Numbered from the stretch's first letter, positions 34,770 through 44,798 are shown. The stretch: DNA of 64,000 nucleotides from Sinomonas sp. P10A9 (GCF_041022165.1 NZ_CP163302.1:1116001-1180000); one strand, 5' to 3'. The notes: a model not told the origin generated them from the sequence alone. A program made the numbers and translations.

Positions 34770-34819
34770 TATTCGGAACATTAAGAATCCGTAAAATCCA
34801 GGGGTGATCGGGCTTCCCT

Positions 34820-35593
34820 TCAGCCTGCAGGGATGTTCAGCTGCGCCACCGCATCCCGATGGCGGCAGGCGATGGCGCTAGCCACGGCCTCATCAATCGT
34901 CCCGCGTCGCCCTCGCGCCGACGCGTGCACAGCATGCACCCCGGCGCCGACGAGCGGAGGCACGAGGGCAGCGGTCACTCCACCCCCGGCCATGATCTCG
35001 AGTCCCGGCGTCGCCTCCCGCCCGAGCTCTACGAGCCGGCGCAGTCCCTCGAGTCCCCGCATGCAGTCGGACGCGCCGCCGCTCGTGAGGACTCTGTCGG
35101 TACCCGCCCCCGAGAGGGTCTCCAGTACCGCAGCCGGGTCTACGCCCGAGGCGAGCGCGGCGTCGAACTCGCGGTGGAACGTCACCTGGGCCGTTGGCTC
35201 CTCGCTGCGCACGACGCCGGCCACTCGCCTGAGAACCTCGGTGTGGGGGCCGCCGTCGAGCGCCAGCATGCCCACCACGACTCCGGCCGCCCCCGCACGC
35301 ACCGCGAGGAGGCAGTCCCGTTCGATCGCCTCGAGCTCGTCGTCGGTGTAGGTGAAGCCGCCGGGCCGCGGGCGCACGAGCACGTGCACCGGCAGGCCCA
35401 CCGCGCATGCGGCGTCGACGGCCGCGAGAGTCGGCGTGACCCCGCCGGTCGCGGCGAGATCCGCGCACAGCTCGACCCGGTCTGCGCCGACCGCAAGCGC
35501 GATTTTCACGCCGGCTGCGGACTCGACCGCGAACTCGAGGGCTGGGCTTGAGACGTGGTCTCGACTGCGCTCGGCCACCGGGGGATCAATCAC
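34820..35593 (-). CDS. cutC: CutC-family protein
   Basis: 257 residues if started at the GTG at 35593 which overlaps the nagB stop codon (GTGA); an ATG at 35623 lies inside nagB. The TIM-barrel family signature is [37 protein letters not shown], with [27 protein letters not shown] and [10 protein letters not shown] further on. CutC was first linked to copper tolerance, but the catalytic function is unsettled. Its tight coupling to nagB here points to a link with amino-sugar metabolism rather than copper. Confidence 0.88.
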   Translation of the reverse strand: MIDPPVAERSRDHVSSPALEFAVESAAGVKIALAVGADRVELCADLAATGGVTPTLAAVDAACAVGLPVHVLVRPRPGGFTYTDDELEAIERDCLLAVRAGAAGVVVGMLALDGGPHTEVLRRVAGVVRSEEPTAQVTFHREFDAALASGVDPAAVLETLSGAGTDRVLTSGGASDCMRGLEGLRRLVELGREATPGLEIMAGGGVTAALVPPLVGAGVHAVHASARGRRGTIDEAVASAIACRHRDAVAQLNIPAG

Positions 35594-36387
35594 CGCCGGC
35601 GTGCGGCTCGGAAGCCCTGCCATGCCGGCTTCTTCCCGTACGTGTACTGGTAGTACTCCGTGTGCTCGAGTTCCGAGGCCGCGGCGGCGTCGATGAGAAC
35701 CGTCACGTGCTGGTGCAGCTGGAGTGCCGACGCCGGGCATAATGCGGCCACGGGTCCTTCCACCGCGGCCGCAACCGCCCCGGCCTTCGCCTCCCCGAGC
35801 CCGAGAAGCAGCACGTGCCGCGCTTCGAGGATGGTGCCGAGGCCCTGGGTCAGCACGTGCTCGGGCACATCGTCGGGACGCGCGAAGAACCGCGCGTTGT
35901 CGCGGCGGGTCTGCTCCGTGAGTGTCTTGATCCTGGTGCGGGAGGCGAGTGAGCTCATGGGCTCGTTGAAGCCGATGTGCCCGTCCGTCCCGATGCCGAG
36001 GATCTGCACGTCAATGCCGCCGGCCGCGGCGATCGACGCGTCGTACCGGGCGGCCTCGGCCGCGGGGTCTGCGGCCTCGCCGTCGAGTCCGTGCACCGCA
36101 TCCGAGGCGAAGTCCACGTGGTCGGCGATCTCGCGCCGGATCACCGAGCGGTAGGACTCCGGGTGCGAGGCAGGCAGCCCCACGTACTCGTCCAGCAGGA
36201 ACGCGTGCGCGTCGGTGAAGCTCAGCCCTTCCTCGCGGTGCCGGCGGATGAGCTCGCGGTACGTGCCGAGAGGCGTCGAACCGGTCGCGAGGCCCACAAC
36301 AGCAGGGCCGCGGCGCACCCGCTCCTCGATGATGTCGGCGGCGGTGCGCGCCACCTGATCGGTGTCGGGCAGAACGATGATCTCCAT
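35590..36387 (-). CDS. nagB: Glucosamine-6-phosphate deaminase
   Basis: 265 residues from the ATG at 36387. Classical NagB sequence: [38 protein letters not shown] with the catalytic Asp, [13 protein letters not shown] with the active-site His and the NARFF stretch. It converts glucosamine-6-phosphate to fructose-6-phosphate and ammonia, the last step of GlcNAc use. The upstream gene is the GlcNAc PTS EIIC with a hairpin between, the downstream gene is cutC. NagA (GlcNAc-6-P deacetylase) is not in the window. Confidence 0.95.
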   Translation of the reverse strand: MEIIVLPDTDQVARTAADIIEERVRRGPAVVGLATGSTPLGTYRELIRRHREEGLSFTDAHAFLLDEYVGLPASHPESYRSVIRREIADHVDFASDAVHGLDGEAADPAAEAARYDASIAAAGGIDVQILGIGTDGHIGFNEPMSSLASRTRIKTLTEQTRRDNARFFARPDDVPEHVLTQGLGTILEARHVLLLGLGEAKAGAVAAAVEGPVAALCPASALQLHQHVTVLIDAAAASELEHTEYYQYTYGKKPAWQGFRAARRR

Positions 36388-36444
36388 GCTGACTCTTCCT
36401 GTGGGGTCACGGGTCGGGTGGGGATAGCTGCGGGCGGCGAGCCC

Positions 36445-36476
36445 GCGCACGACGGCGAGCGGTCGCCGTCGTGCGC
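36445..36476. terminator. Hairpin between the EIIC gene and nagB
   Basis: Perfect 14-bp arms GCGCACGACGGCGA / TCGCCGTCGTGCGC with a 4-nt loop. It lies 9 bp after the EIIC stop codon and 57 bp before the nagB start, so it may attenuate or process the transcript rather than end it. The ACGACGGCG core recurs in three other hairpins of this window. Confidence 0.65.
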
Positions 36477-36485
36477 TGCCTCGCC

Positions 36486-37733
<1,248 letters not shown>

Positions 37734-37797
37734 GAGATGCACCTTTGCGGTTCTTGGTCTTGAGGTCTTGTGCGTATCCGGCCCGAGCCGGTACTGT

Positions 37798-37811
37798 CTG
37801 GTTATGACCAG
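37798..37811. promoter_or_regulatory. dre-like operator between the divergent PTS genes
   Basis: CTGGT-TATG-ACCAG, an inverted repeat matching the TGGTC...GACCA character of DasR/NagR sites in actinobacteria, 65 bp upstream of the EIIC ATG and 107 bp upstream of the EIIB ATG. A GntR of that family is coded at 38630-39376. Confidence 0.6.
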
Positions 37812-37917
37812 TTCAGTCTGGACGGCTCCGGGATCCGATGTCAAGGGGCAATCCGAACCGTCCGGAGCTCACGGCTCCGCGGGCTGGTCGCAAGCGCACA
37901 GTCAGAGAGGACATGCC

Positions 37918-38148
37918 ATGTCGAAGGCAGAGAAGATCATCGCGGGCCTCGGTGGGGCCGGGAACATCGTCGAGGTGGAGGCCTGCATCACGCGCCTCCG
38001 GACCGAGGTCAAGGACGCCTCCCTTGTCAATGAGGGCGCACTGAAGGCCGCCGGAGCGCACGGGGTACTGGCAGCGGGCACCGCGGTCCAGGTCATCGTG
38101 GGACCCGAGGCGGACACGCTCGCCGAGGACATCGAGGACCTGCTCTGA
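37918..38148 (+). CDS. nagF: PTS EIIB, GlcNAc/glucose family
   Basis: 76 residues. The short alpha/beta EIIB domain carries the phosphorylation cysteine at position 23 in VEVEACITRLRTEVKD, followed by ALKAAGAHGVLAAGTAVQVIVGPEAD, the standard EIIB (GlcNAc-type) end. It accepts phosphate from EIIA and passes it to the sugar in EIIC. The stop overlaps the EIIA start by 1 bp (TGATG). Confidence 0.92.
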   Translation: MSKAEKIIAGLGGAGNIVEVEACITRLRTEVKDASLVNEGALKAAGAHGVLAAGTAVQVIVGPEADTLAEDIEDLL

Positions 38149-38612
38149 TGGCGGCAACCCTCGTGGTCCGCGCGCCACTCGCCGGCATGGCCATGCCCCT
38201 CGCGGAGGTCCCCGACCCGGTGTTCTCGGCGCAGATGGTCGGCTCCGGCGCGGCCGTCGAGCCGCCCGCGGGTGCCGTGTTCGACGTCGTGGCCCCGGTC
38301 GCCGGGAAGATCGTCAAGCTCCTGCCCCACGCGTTCATCGTCGTGGACGAGGCGGGGCGTGGGGTGCTCACGCATGTCGGCATCGACACGGTCAAGCTCA
38401 AGGGCGAGGGCTTCGAGCTGCTCGCTGCGAAGGGGGACACGGTCGACGCCGGGGCTCCCGTCATGCGGGTCGACCCGGCTGCCGCTGTGGCCGCCGGCTA
38501 CTCGCTCGTGAGTCCCGTCGTCGTGCTCGACACCAAGCCGGACGCCGCGAGGGTCCTGGCCAGGGGTCCGGTTGACGCGGGGGCGGACCTGTTCTCAGTC
38601 AACGGCGCCTGA
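38148..38612 (+). CDS. crr: PTS EIIA, glucose family (Crr-like)
   Basis: 154 residues. The EIIA-Glc fold shows VVAPVAGKIVKLLPHAFIVVDEAGRGVLTHVGIDTVKLKGEGFELLAAKGDTV; His76 in VLTHVGID is the phosphorylation site and His61 the second active-site histidine. It takes phosphate from HPr and donates it to EIIB, and in some bacteria also has regulatory roles. It is translationally coupled to the EIIB gene and completes the divergent GlcNAc PTS. Confidence 0.93.
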   Translation: MAATLVVRAPLAGMAMPLAEVPDPVFSAQMVGSGAAVEPPAGAVFDVVAPVAGKIVKLLPHAFIVVDEAGRGVLTHVGIDTVKLKGEGFELLAAKGDTVDAGAPVMRVDPAAAVAAGYSLVSPVVVLDTKPDAARVLARGPVDAGADLFSVNGA

Positions 38613-38629
38613 GCGGAGCGCAGGCTGGG

Positions 38630-39376
38630 CTACAGCCGGACTTCCATGCTCAACGCATAGCGGTCCGAGCGGTACCACGAGCGCGCGTGTTCGATCGGCA
38701 GATCGCCCGAGAATGACACCCGGTCGAAGAAGAGGATCGGTGCGCCCGTGCCGGTGCCGAGGAGCACGCCGATGTCTGCGGGCGCACCTTCGGCCCGGAC
38801 GGTCTGGCGCGCACGGTCGATCTGGTGGCCGAACTTCTCGGCCAGTGCCTTGTACACCGAGCCGGTGAGGTCGATGTCCAGCAGCCGCTCAGCATGGGTC
38901 GGGTGGTACCACGCGTCGTCGACGCTCACTGGCCGCCCGTCGGCGAGGCGCAGCCGGCGCAGGTGGATCGCGTCGGTGCCGTGCTCGAGGCCGAGCGCAT
39001 CCGCGGTGTCCTCGGGCGCCGTCGTGCGCTCGGCCGTCAGGACCACTGTGCTCGCGGTGAGGCCCCGCGACTCCATCTCCTGCGTGAACGAGGCGAGGTG
39101 CAGGGTGGACTGGATCGCGGCGTCCGCCACGAAGGTGCCCTTGCCCGGGACGCGCACGAGGTGCCCCTCGGTCACGAGGCGGCCGATCGCTGCCCGGACC
39201 GTGATGCGGGAGACGCCGTAGGCGTCCATCAGGGTGCGCTCGCTCGGGAGCCGGGCACCCGGCTCGAGTTCCTCTTTGGCGAGCTTGAGGATGATGGAGC
39301 GGAGCTGCTCATGCTTGGGGACGCTCGAATTGCTGATGGATGCCACGCGCGGTGCGTCAGCCTGGGTCGCCGGCAC
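38630..39376 (-). CDS. GntR-family regulator with UTRA domain (DasR/NagR-like)
   Basis: 248 residues. The winged helix-turn-helix is KHEQLRSIILKLAKEELEPGARLPSERTLMDAYGVSRITVRAAIGRLVTEGHLVRVPGKGTFV (about 20-84), followed by the UTRA effector domain (VSVDDAWYHPTHAERLL, LLGTGTGAPILFFDRVSF). Proteins of this type bind glucosamine-6-phosphate or GlcNAc-6-phosphate and control GlcNAc and chitin genes. It lies between the PTS genes and a HAD phosphatase, and its own promoter region holds an ATCTGG/CCAGAT repeat, consistent with autoregulation. Confidence 0.92.
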   Translation of the reverse strand: MPATQADAPRVASISNSSVPKHEQLRSIILKLAKEELEPGARLPSERTLMDAYGVSRITVRAAIGRLVTEGHLVRVPGKGTFVADAAIQSTLHLASFTQEMESRGLTASTVVLTAERTTAPEDTADALGLEHGTDAIHLRRLRLADGRPVSVDDAWYHPTHAERLLDIDLTGSVYKALAEKFGHQIDRARQTVRAEGAPADIGVLLGTGTGAPILFFDRVSFSGDLPIEHARSWYRSDRYALSMEVRL

Positions 39377-39390
39377 GGGGGCCTCCTCGC

Positions 39391-39408
39391 ATCTGGTGCG
39401 ATCCAGAT
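39391..39408. promoter_or_regulatory. Inverted repeat in the regulator/phosphatase divergent promoter
   Basis: ATCTGG-TGCGAT-CCAGAT, perfect 6-bp arms, 15 bp upstream of the GntR start and 57 bp upstream of the phosphatase start. It shares the CTGG...CCAG character with the 37798-37811 site and is a likely site of the GntR regulator. Confidence 0.5.
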
Positions 39409-39464
39409 AGGACCACTATGGGGATTATGTCATGTGCGGTGGGGAGACTCAGGAGAATGGACCC

Positions 39465-40124
39465 ATGAAGATCCAGACCGTCACCGCCAGCGCCCTCCTG
39501 CTCGACATGGACGGGACACTCGTGAACTCGGATGCCGTGGTCGAGCGGCTCTGGTCCGAGTGGGCCGCCGTGCAGGGCCTCGCGTGGGGAGCGGTCGAGC
39601 CGCTCATCCACGGGCGCCAGGGCTGGCTCACGATGTCGCTGCTTCTGCCGGATCGGCCCCCGGCGGACAATCTGGCTGACGAGAAGCGCATGCTGGACGA
39701 GTCCCGTGTGGACGTTGCCGGCGTGGTCGCCGTGCCCGGCGCGGGCGTGTTCCTCGCGGCGCTCGACGGTGTGCCGCACGCGCTCGTCACCTCCGCCGAC
39801 GACGACCTCGCACGACGCCGCATGGCCGCCGGCGGCCTGCCGTTTCCGGCCGTCGCGGTGACAGCCGAGATGGTGGGGGCGAGCAAGCCCGACCCCGAGG
39901 GGTTCCTCCTCGCCGCGTCGACGCTCGGAGTGGATCCCGGCGCATGCCTCGTGCTCGAGGACTCCGAGGCAGGGATCGCCGCCGGTCTTGCGGCGGGGGC
40001 GCGCGTGCTCGGCGTCGGCGAGCGCGCGGCGTCGTACTCGCCGACCTACTGGGTGCCGGACTTCACGGCCGTCTCGGTGTCCGTGGCGCACGACGGCGGG
40101 GTGCGGCTCATGCTCGTCGGCTGA
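39465..40124 (+). CDS. HAD-superfamily sugar phosphatase
   Basis: 219 residues from the ATG at 39465 (AGGAGA site); an earlier in-frame ATG at 39432 lacks a site. HAD motif I is ALLLDMDGTLVNSD, motif II VTSADDDL, motif III Lys in GASKPDPEGF and motif IV LEDSEAGIAAGLAAGARVLG. The subfamily (beta-phosphoglucomutase/GPP-like, YfbT type) dephosphorylates small sugar phosphates. Divergent from the GlcNAc regulator with a shared inverted repeat, so it may belong to the amino-sugar regulon, for example to relieve sugar-phosphate stress. Confidence 0.88.
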   Translation: MKIQTVTASALLLDMDGTLVNSDAVVERLWSEWAAVQGLAWGAVEPLIHGRQGWLTMSLLLPDRPPADNLADEKRMLDESRVDVAGVVAVPGAGVFLAALDGVPHALVTSADDDLARRRMAAGGLPFPAVAVTAEMVGASKPDPEGFLLAASTLGVDPGACLVLEDSEAGIAAGLAAGARVLGVGERAASYSPTYWVPDFTAVSVSVAHDGGVRLMLVG

Positions 40125-40169
40125 GCGGGGGGCCCGGTGGCACAGCGCAGCGGCGTCGGAGCCCGGCGG

Positions 40170-40502
40170 CTACTTCGGCGGCAGTGAGCCCGCGTATGCG
40201 ACGCCGACCCGCACCCAGTGCCTGAGCCCATCCTCGGAGTCGATCACCTCGTCTGCGACGCGCAGCCAGCCGTCCATCGCCTTCCCGCGCATGACGGCGC
40301 GCTCGACGCCCGGGGTCGCGCACAGCTCGTCGCTGGCCGCGGGGTCGGCGCGCAGGAGCATGCCGCCGTTGCCGCTCGCGCTCACTGCCATGTTCCCGCC
40401 GACCAGGAACGCGAGGCCGCCGAACATCTTCTTCTCGGTGAAGTCGGCCGTGCCGATGAGGACGCCGCGGATCCGGTCCGCGAGCTCTGTGTCGTATGCC
40501 AC
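40170..40502 (-). CDS. TfoX N-terminal domain protein
   Basis: 110 residues from a GTG at 40502; the longer frame upstream is not conserved. The TfoX_N pattern is visible: YDTELADRIRGVLIGTADFTEKKMFGGLAFLVGGNMAVSASGNGGMLLRADP, then GWLRVADEVIDSEDGLRHWVRVG. In gamma-proteobacteria TfoX activates competence, but stand-alone TfoX_N proteins in actinobacteria have no known function and are not linked to DNA uptake here. Convergent with the HAD gene. Confidence 0.83.
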   Translation of the reverse strand: MAYDTELADRIRGVLIGTADFTEKKMFGGLAFLVGGNMAVSASGNGGMLLRADPAASDELCATPGVERAVMRGKAMDGWLRVADEVIDSEDGLRHWVRVGVAYAGSLPPK

Positions 40503-40613
40503 GGAGACATCGTCGCAGGGGGCCTTCGCCGGGGCAATGCCCTTCGGAGGCACGCGGCCTTGAGGGCCCGGCGCTGCACGAACTAGCGTGGGCACAGGTC
40601 TAAGGAGGCACAC

Positions 40614-41495
40614 ATGGGCACATCAGTCGCCGTACTCGGCACAGGGATCATGGGCGCGGGGATGGCGAAGAACCTCGCCAAGGCGGGGTTCGAGGTCGCC
40701 GTCTGGAACCGCACGCGCGGGCGGGCGGAGGCTCTCGCGGACGACGGCGCGCGGGTCGCCGAGAGCGTGGCCGACGCCGTCAGGGACGCGGACATCGTGG
40801 TGACGATGCTGTTCGACGAGGCCGCGATTGCCGACGCCATGGGTGAGGCCCTGCCCGCGATGAAGCGCGGCGCCGTGTGGGTCCAGAGCGCCACCGTCGG
40901 CGTGGAAGGCGCGCAGCGGCTGGCCGGGCTGGCCCGTGCCCAGGGCGTCGCGTTCGTGGACGCGCCGGTCATGGGCACGCGCCAGCCCGCGGAGCAGGGG
41001 ACGCTGACAGTCCTCGCGGGGTGTCCGGGCGAGGTGCGGGGCGCCGTCGAGCCGGTGTTCGACGCGATCGGCTCGGAGACGGTGTGGGTCGGCGAGAGGC
41101 CAGGCGACGGGCAGCGCCTCAAGCTCGTGATGAACTCGTGGGTGCTCACGCTCGTCGGCGGCACGGCGCAGGCCATCGACCTGGCGCGCGGCCTCGGGCT
41201 CGACCCGCAGCTGTTCCTCGACACGATCTCCGGCGCCGGGACCGACAGCGCGTATGCGCAGCTCAAGGGCGCGGCCATGATCGCTGGCGAGTATCCGCCG
41301 GCGTTCCCTCTCGAGGGTGCGGCCAAGGACTCTGGGCTCATCGGCGACGCGCTCCGGTCCAGCGGCGTGAGCGCGGTGCTCATGGACGCGCTGCGTGACC
41401 GCTTCGAGGCAGCGGCGGCGGCCGGCCACGGCGCAGAGGACATGGCCTCCGTCGTGGAGGCCTTCCGTTCAGGCTCCGGCCGCGGCCGGAACTGA
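40614..41495 (+). CDS. NAD(P)-dependent beta-hydroxyacid dehydrogenase (3-hydroxyisobutyrate dehydrogenase-like)
   Basis: 293 residues. The NAD-binding start is SVAVLGTGIMGAGMAKNLAKAGFEVAVWNRT; the substrate-binding DAPVMGTRQPAEQGTLTVLAG and the catalytic Lys in GQRLKLVMNSWVLT follow, then a helical C-terminal domain. The family covers 3-hydroxyisobutyrate, tartronate-semialdehyde and succinic-semialdehyde (GLYR1-like) reductases. A ribosome-binding site AAGGAGG lies 9 bp upstream. The alcohol dehydrogenase gene begins 9 bp after it, so the two are probably co-transcribed. Confidence 0.92.
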   Translation: MGTSVAVLGTGIMGAGMAKNLAKAGFEVAVWNRTRGRAEALADDGARVAESVADAVRDADIVVTMLFDEAAIADAMGEALPAMKRGAVWVQSATVGVEGAQRLAGLARAQGVAFVDAPVMGTRQPAEQGTLTVLAGCPGEVRGAVEPVFDAIGSETVWVGERPGDGQRLKLVMNSWVLTLVGGTAQAIDLARGLGLDPQLFLDTISGAGTDSAYAQLKGAAMIAGEYPPAFPLEGAAKDSGLIGDALRSSGVSAVLMDALRDRFEAAAAAGHGAEDMASVVEAFRSGSGRGRN

Positions 41496-41504
41496 GGAGC
41501 GAGC

Positions 41505-42626
41505 GTGGCTGCCACCCGCATCATCCGCGGCGCCGTCCTGAACACCTTGGACGCGCACGCGCCGTACGCGGCGAGCCAGCCGCTCACCATCGACGAGCTC
41601 GAGCTCACCGGCCCCGGGGCCGGTGAGCTGCTGGTCCGCATCGAGGCGGCTGGCCTGTGCCATTCGGACCTCTCCGTGGTCAACGGCTCGCGCCCGCGAC
41701 CGGTGCCGATGCTCCTAGGCCACGAGGCGGCGGGCATCGTCGAGGAGGTCGGGCCCGGCGTCGTCGGCGTGGGCCCCGGGCAGCGGGTCGTCATGACCTT
41801 CCTGCCACGCTGCGGGGAATGCGCGGCGTGTGCCACTGAGGGCCGCCTGCCGTGCGAGCGCGGGAGCGCCTCGAACGCGGCCGGGACGCTCCTCACGCGG
41901 ACCCGCCACCTCACGCGCAGAGGAGAAGCAGTGCAGCATCATCTGGGCGTGTCCGGCTTCGCGACGCATGCCGTCGTCGACGAGCGTTCGGTGGTGCCCG
42001 TGGGCGACGACGTCCCGCCCACCGTCGCCGCCCTCCTCGGATGCGCGGTGCTCACGGGCGGCGGGGCGCTGCTGAACGCGGGGAGGATCACCGCAGAGAC
42101 GAGCGTCGCCGTCGTGGGCCTCGGGGGAGTGGGGATGGCAGGACTGCTGACGGCTCTCGCGACGGGCTGCCGGGTCATCGCGGTGGATTCGCAGGAGTCC
42201 AAGCTCGCCACTGCGCGGGAGTGGGGGGCCGCCGAGGCCTATACCCCGGGGGAGGCCGTCGAGCGAAAGGTGGAGGCCGACGTCGTGCTCGAGGCGGTGG
42301 GCCACCCGCGGGCGTTCGAGACCGCCTTCCGACTGCTCGGGCTCGGCGGGACCCTCGTGACGGTGGGGCTCCCCGCGCCGGGGGCGACGGCTGAGATCGA
42401 GCCGCTCCAGCTCACGGCCCGGGCTCAGACCGTGGTGGGCAGCTACCTCGGCTCGGCGGTGCCCAAGCGGGACGTGCCGGCGTTCGAGGAGCTGTGGCGA
42501 GCGGGACGGCTCCCGCTCGAGCGGCTCGTCTCGCGGCAGATCACGCTCGAGGAGATCACCGAGGGCATGGACGCGCTCGCGTCAGGCTCGGTGATCCGGC
42601 AGCTGGTGACGTTCGACGGCGGGTGA
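41505..42626 (+). CDS. Zinc-dependent alcohol dehydrogenase (class III-like)
   Basis: 373 residues from a GTG. The catalytic zinc site is in GLCHSDLSVV with GHEAAGIVEEVG; the structural zinc cysteines are in RCGECAACATEGRLPCERG. The nucleotide-binding domain has VAVVGLGGVGMAG. The sequence with a short insertion (LLTRTRHLTRRGEAVQHHLGVSGFATHAVVDE) is typical of the larger class III-like ADHs related to benzyl or aryl alcohol and mycothiol-dependent formaldehyde dehydrogenases. Downstream partner of the beta-hydroxyacid dehydrogenase; together they could oxidise an alcohol or aldehyde. Confidence 0.92.
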   Translation: MAATRIIRGAVLNTLDAHAPYAASQPLTIDELELTGPGAGELLVRIEAAGLCHSDLSVVNGSRPRPVPMLLGHEAAGIVEEVGPGVVGVGPGQRVVMTFLPRCGECAACATEGRLPCERGSASNAAGTLLTRTRHLTRRGEAVQHHLGVSGFATHAVVDERSVVPVGDDVPPTVAALLGCAVLTGGGALLNAGRITAETSVAVVGLGGVGMAGLLTALATGCRVIAVDSQESKLATAREWGAAEAYTPGEAVERKVEADVVLEAVGHPRAFETAFRLLGLGGTLVTVGLPAPGATAEIEPLQLTARAQTVVGSYLGSAVPKRDVPAFEELWRAGRLPLERLVSRQITLEEITEGMDALASGSVIRQLVTFDGG

Positions 42627-42627
42627 G

Positions 42628-43035
42628 TCACACGTGCGGTTGGGCCACGGCGTAGGCGCTCGCGATTCCAGGCGCGGTCGCCTGGAACACAGTGCCCCCG
42701 CCCGGCATCACCATGTACGCCAGGAACTCCTCGTCGAAGGTGACGATTCCCGAGGAGACGGCGTCGAGCTTGGCCCGCATCAGCACCGAGAGCTGCCGCC
42801 AGTGCCTGCGGGCGGCGTCCTGCGAGCTCCGTGAATCCGGCGGGCCAGCGGCGGCCACCGCGACCGGCAGGACGAGCCGGAAGCGGCGGTCGCCGGTACT
42901 GAAGGCCACGCCGGCCCTGCCCTGTTCAGAGCGGAACTGGAACTGCCGAATGCCAGACGCGGCGAGCATGTCCCTGATCTCCGCCTGAGACTCGGAGCAG
43001 CTGAGCGAGGCCCCCCGAACGTAGTTCGTTCTCAT
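42628..43035 (-). CDS. Phage-type hypothetical protein
   Basis: 135 residues. It follows the pattern of a small protein common in prophages and phages: an early segment (SESQAEIRDMLAASGIRQFQFRSEQGRAGVAFSTGDRRFRLVLP) and a conserved late segment (ARRHWRQLSVLMRAKLDAVSSGIVTFDEEFLAYMVMPGGGTV). No known biochemical role. Here it stands alone, convergent with the alcohol dehydrogenase (stops 1 bp apart), without integrase or other phage genes around it. Possibly a domesticated remnant. Confidence 0.65.
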   Translation of the reverse strand: MRTNYVRGASLSCSESQAEIRDMLAASGIRQFQFRSEQGRAGVAFSTGDRRFRLVLPVAVAAAGPPDSRSSQDAARRHWRQLSVLMRAKLDAVSSGIVTFDEEFLAYMVMPGGGTVFQATAPGIASAYAVAQPHV

Positions 43036-43063
43036 GATTCAGGGTACGCCCGGCCGCTCGCCA

Positions 43064-44161
43064 TCAGGCGCGCCGGTACTGGGCGGTGATGGGGCATTCG
43101 AAGGGGTCGCGGGCGGCGAGCCCGACGCGGTTGAGGTAGCTGATGACGATCCCGTAGGAGCGCCACAGGTTGGTCTCCGTGTAGGGGACCTTGAGGGTAC
43201 GGCAGTGCTCGCGGACGATCTGCCGGGCCTGCGCCAGATGAGGGCGGGGCATGCTCGGGAACAGGTGGTGCTCGACCTGGTAGTTGAGGCCGCCCATGAG
43301 CCACGTTGCCCACCAGCCTCCCGAGATGTTCCGGGACGTGCGGACCTGCTTGCTGAAGAAGTCGAGCCTGGCGTCCTTCGCGATGACCGGCATGCCCTTG
43401 TGGTTCGGGGCGAAGGTCGCGCCCATGTACAGGCCGAACACCGCGAGCTGGACACCGAGGAACGCGAACGCCATTCCGACCGGGAGCAGGAGGAAGAGGG
43501 GCGTGAGGAAGAGTGCGAAGCGCAGCACGATCAGGCCGATCTCGATCCATCGGCCCTTCACGGGGCCGCGGGAGGCGAGGTGGCGCGCGCTGAGGAAGTG
43601 GAGGTTGATGCCCTCGAGGGTCAGCAGGGGGAAGAAGAACCAGCCCTGCCGGCGTGTGATGAGGCGCCTCAGGCCCTTGGCCTGGGAGGCGTCCTCCTCG
43701 ATGAAGGAGATCGTGTCGACCTCGATGTCCGGGTCCTTGCCGACGCGGTTGGGGTTCGCATGGTGGCGGCTGTGCTTGGAGTCCCACCACGAGTAGCTCA
43801 TGCCGACGACGGCTGCGAGCCCGCGGGCGAGCCTGTCATTGGCTGGCCCGGACGCCAGGATCTGGCGGTGGGCGGCCTCATGAGCGAGAAATGCGATCTG
43901 AGTGAAGACGATCCCCAAGCCAGCGGCGATGAGGAGCTGGAACCAGCTGTGCCCCAGCAGGATTGAGCCGGTGAGGCCTGCTCCGAGGAGTACCACGAGT
44001 GCCGCTCCCACGAGGGAGTAGAACCACGGCGTGCGCCGAAGGAGCCCAGTCTCGCGGACAACCTGCGAAACCTGGAGATACGCCCGGGTCAGGGGCGGGA
44101 ACGTGTCCGTGCCCGCGTGCGCCTTGGGGCTGCGCGGGGCCTGGACTGTGGGGCTGGACAC
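43064..44161 (-). CDS. Membrane acyl-lipid / acyl-CoA fatty acid desaturase
   Basis: 365 residues from a GTG. The three histidine boxes of the membrane di-iron desaturases are present: HEAAHRQ (about 95), HSRHHANPN (about 132) and QVEHHLFPS (about 300), with four hydrophobic helices between them. The last box with Gln in place of the first His is typical of front-end (delta-5/6) and related acyl-lipid desaturases of actinobacteria. It introduces a double bond into membrane fatty acids and needs an electron donor. Cold-shock gene cspA lies directly upstream on the same strand, but a strong terminator separates them. Confidence 0.92.
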   Translation of the reverse strand: MSSPTVQAPRSPKAHAGTDTFPPLTRAYLQVSQVVRETGLLRRTPWFYSLVGAALVVLLGAGLTGSILLGHSWFQLLIAAGLGIVFTQIAFLAHEAAHRQILASGPANDRLARGLAAVVGMSYSWWDSKHSRHHANPNRVGKDPDIEVDTISFIEEDASQAKGLRRLITRRQGWFFFPLLTLEGINLHFLSARHLASRGPVKGRWIEIGLIVLRFALFLTPLFLLLPVGMAFAFLGVQLAVFGLYMGATFAPNHKGMPVIAKDARLDFFSKQVRTSRNISGGWWATWLMGGLNYQVEHHLFPSMPRPHLAQARQIVREHCRTLKVPYTETNLWRSYGIVISYLNRVGLAARDPFECPITAQYRRA

Positions 44162-44235
44162 CGTCGAGATCAGAGCACCTTCTATGGGGTTAGCGCTCAG
44201 TTCAGCGCAGTGGGTGAACAGCAGGAGTTGAGCCC

Positions 44236-44265
44236 GTGGGCGGGCCGCAGAAGCGGCCCGCCCAC
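44236..44265 (-). terminator. Hairpin terminator after cspA
   Basis: Perfect 13-bp arms GTGGGCGGGCCGC / GCGGCCCGCCCAC with a 4-nt loop AGAA, 14 bp after the cold-shock gene stop codon. No T-tract, but the stem is very stable. Confidence 0.75.
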
Positions 44266-44279
44266 GAGATGCCTCAAAA

Positions 44280-44483
44280 TCAGAGAGGGCGGATGTTCAC
44301 GGCCTGCGGACCCTTGGGGCCCTGCTCGGCGTCGAACTCCACCTGCTGGCCCTCTTCGAGGGAGCGGTAGCCGTTGGAGACGATCGCGCTGTAGTGCGCG
44401 AAGACGTCGGGGTTGCCGTTATCGGGCGCGATGAATCCAAAGCCCTTCTCGGAGTTGAACCATTTCACGGTGCCAGTGGCCAT
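44280..44483 (-). CDS. cspA: Cold-shock protein CspA family
   Basis: 67 residues, a single cold-shock domain. RNP1 is KGFGFIAPD and RNP2 is VFAHYSAIV; the start [15 protein letters not shown] is the standard one. It binds single-stranded RNA/DNA and acts as RNA chaperone. An AAAAGGA site lies before the ATG, and a long leader (44484-44798) with a hairpin just upstream of that site suggests post-transcriptional control as in other csp genes. Confidence 0.97.
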   Translation of the reverse strand: MATGTVKWFNSEKGFGFIAPDNGNPDVFAHYSAIVSNGYRSLEEGQQVEFDAEQGPKGPQAVNIRPL

Positions 44484-44798
44484 TCTTGTTTTTCCTTTTG
44501 TGCATCCGGCCGTTGACGGCCGGTCATAAGCCGCGGCGACGGCGCCGACGCGGACAATGGGGGGTGAGTGAGTCAGATGAGAGTCAGTGGGTGCGTCCTC
44601 CGGCCGAGTGGCCGTGCGCAGCAGATGTGGAGATATGCTCTGAAGAATTTGAGCCGCAGAGAGAAGGCGTTCGAGGCCTTAGGCCAAACCACCATTCTTG
44701 GGAGGCGGCGTTCTTGACTAGTCTACACGGTCGATCGTGCGCCGAAGACTCGCCCCTGACTGACACATCATCCACCTACGCGAACCGAGTGGGCCTGC
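44484..44798 (-). promoter_or_regulatory. cspA promoter and long 5' leader with a hairpin
   Basis: 315 bp without a gene. A perfect hairpin CCGGCCG-TTGA-CGGCCGG lies at 44506-44523, directly upstream of the ribosome-binding site. Further upstream the sequence is less GC-rich (for example CTCAAATTCTTC on the minus strand near 44645), consistent with promoter and leader. I cannot fix the transcription start by eye. Confidence 0.5.

Noticed and set aside
38148..38612. Possible role of the EIIA gene as a peptidase-like (M23) protein
   Set aside because: EIIA-Glc domains share some fold features with M23, but the sequence has the phosphorylation His and the PTS neighbours.
42628..43035. Prophage at 42-44 kb
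   Set aside because: Only one phage-type gene; no integrase, structural gene, att-like direct repeat or tRNA nearby.
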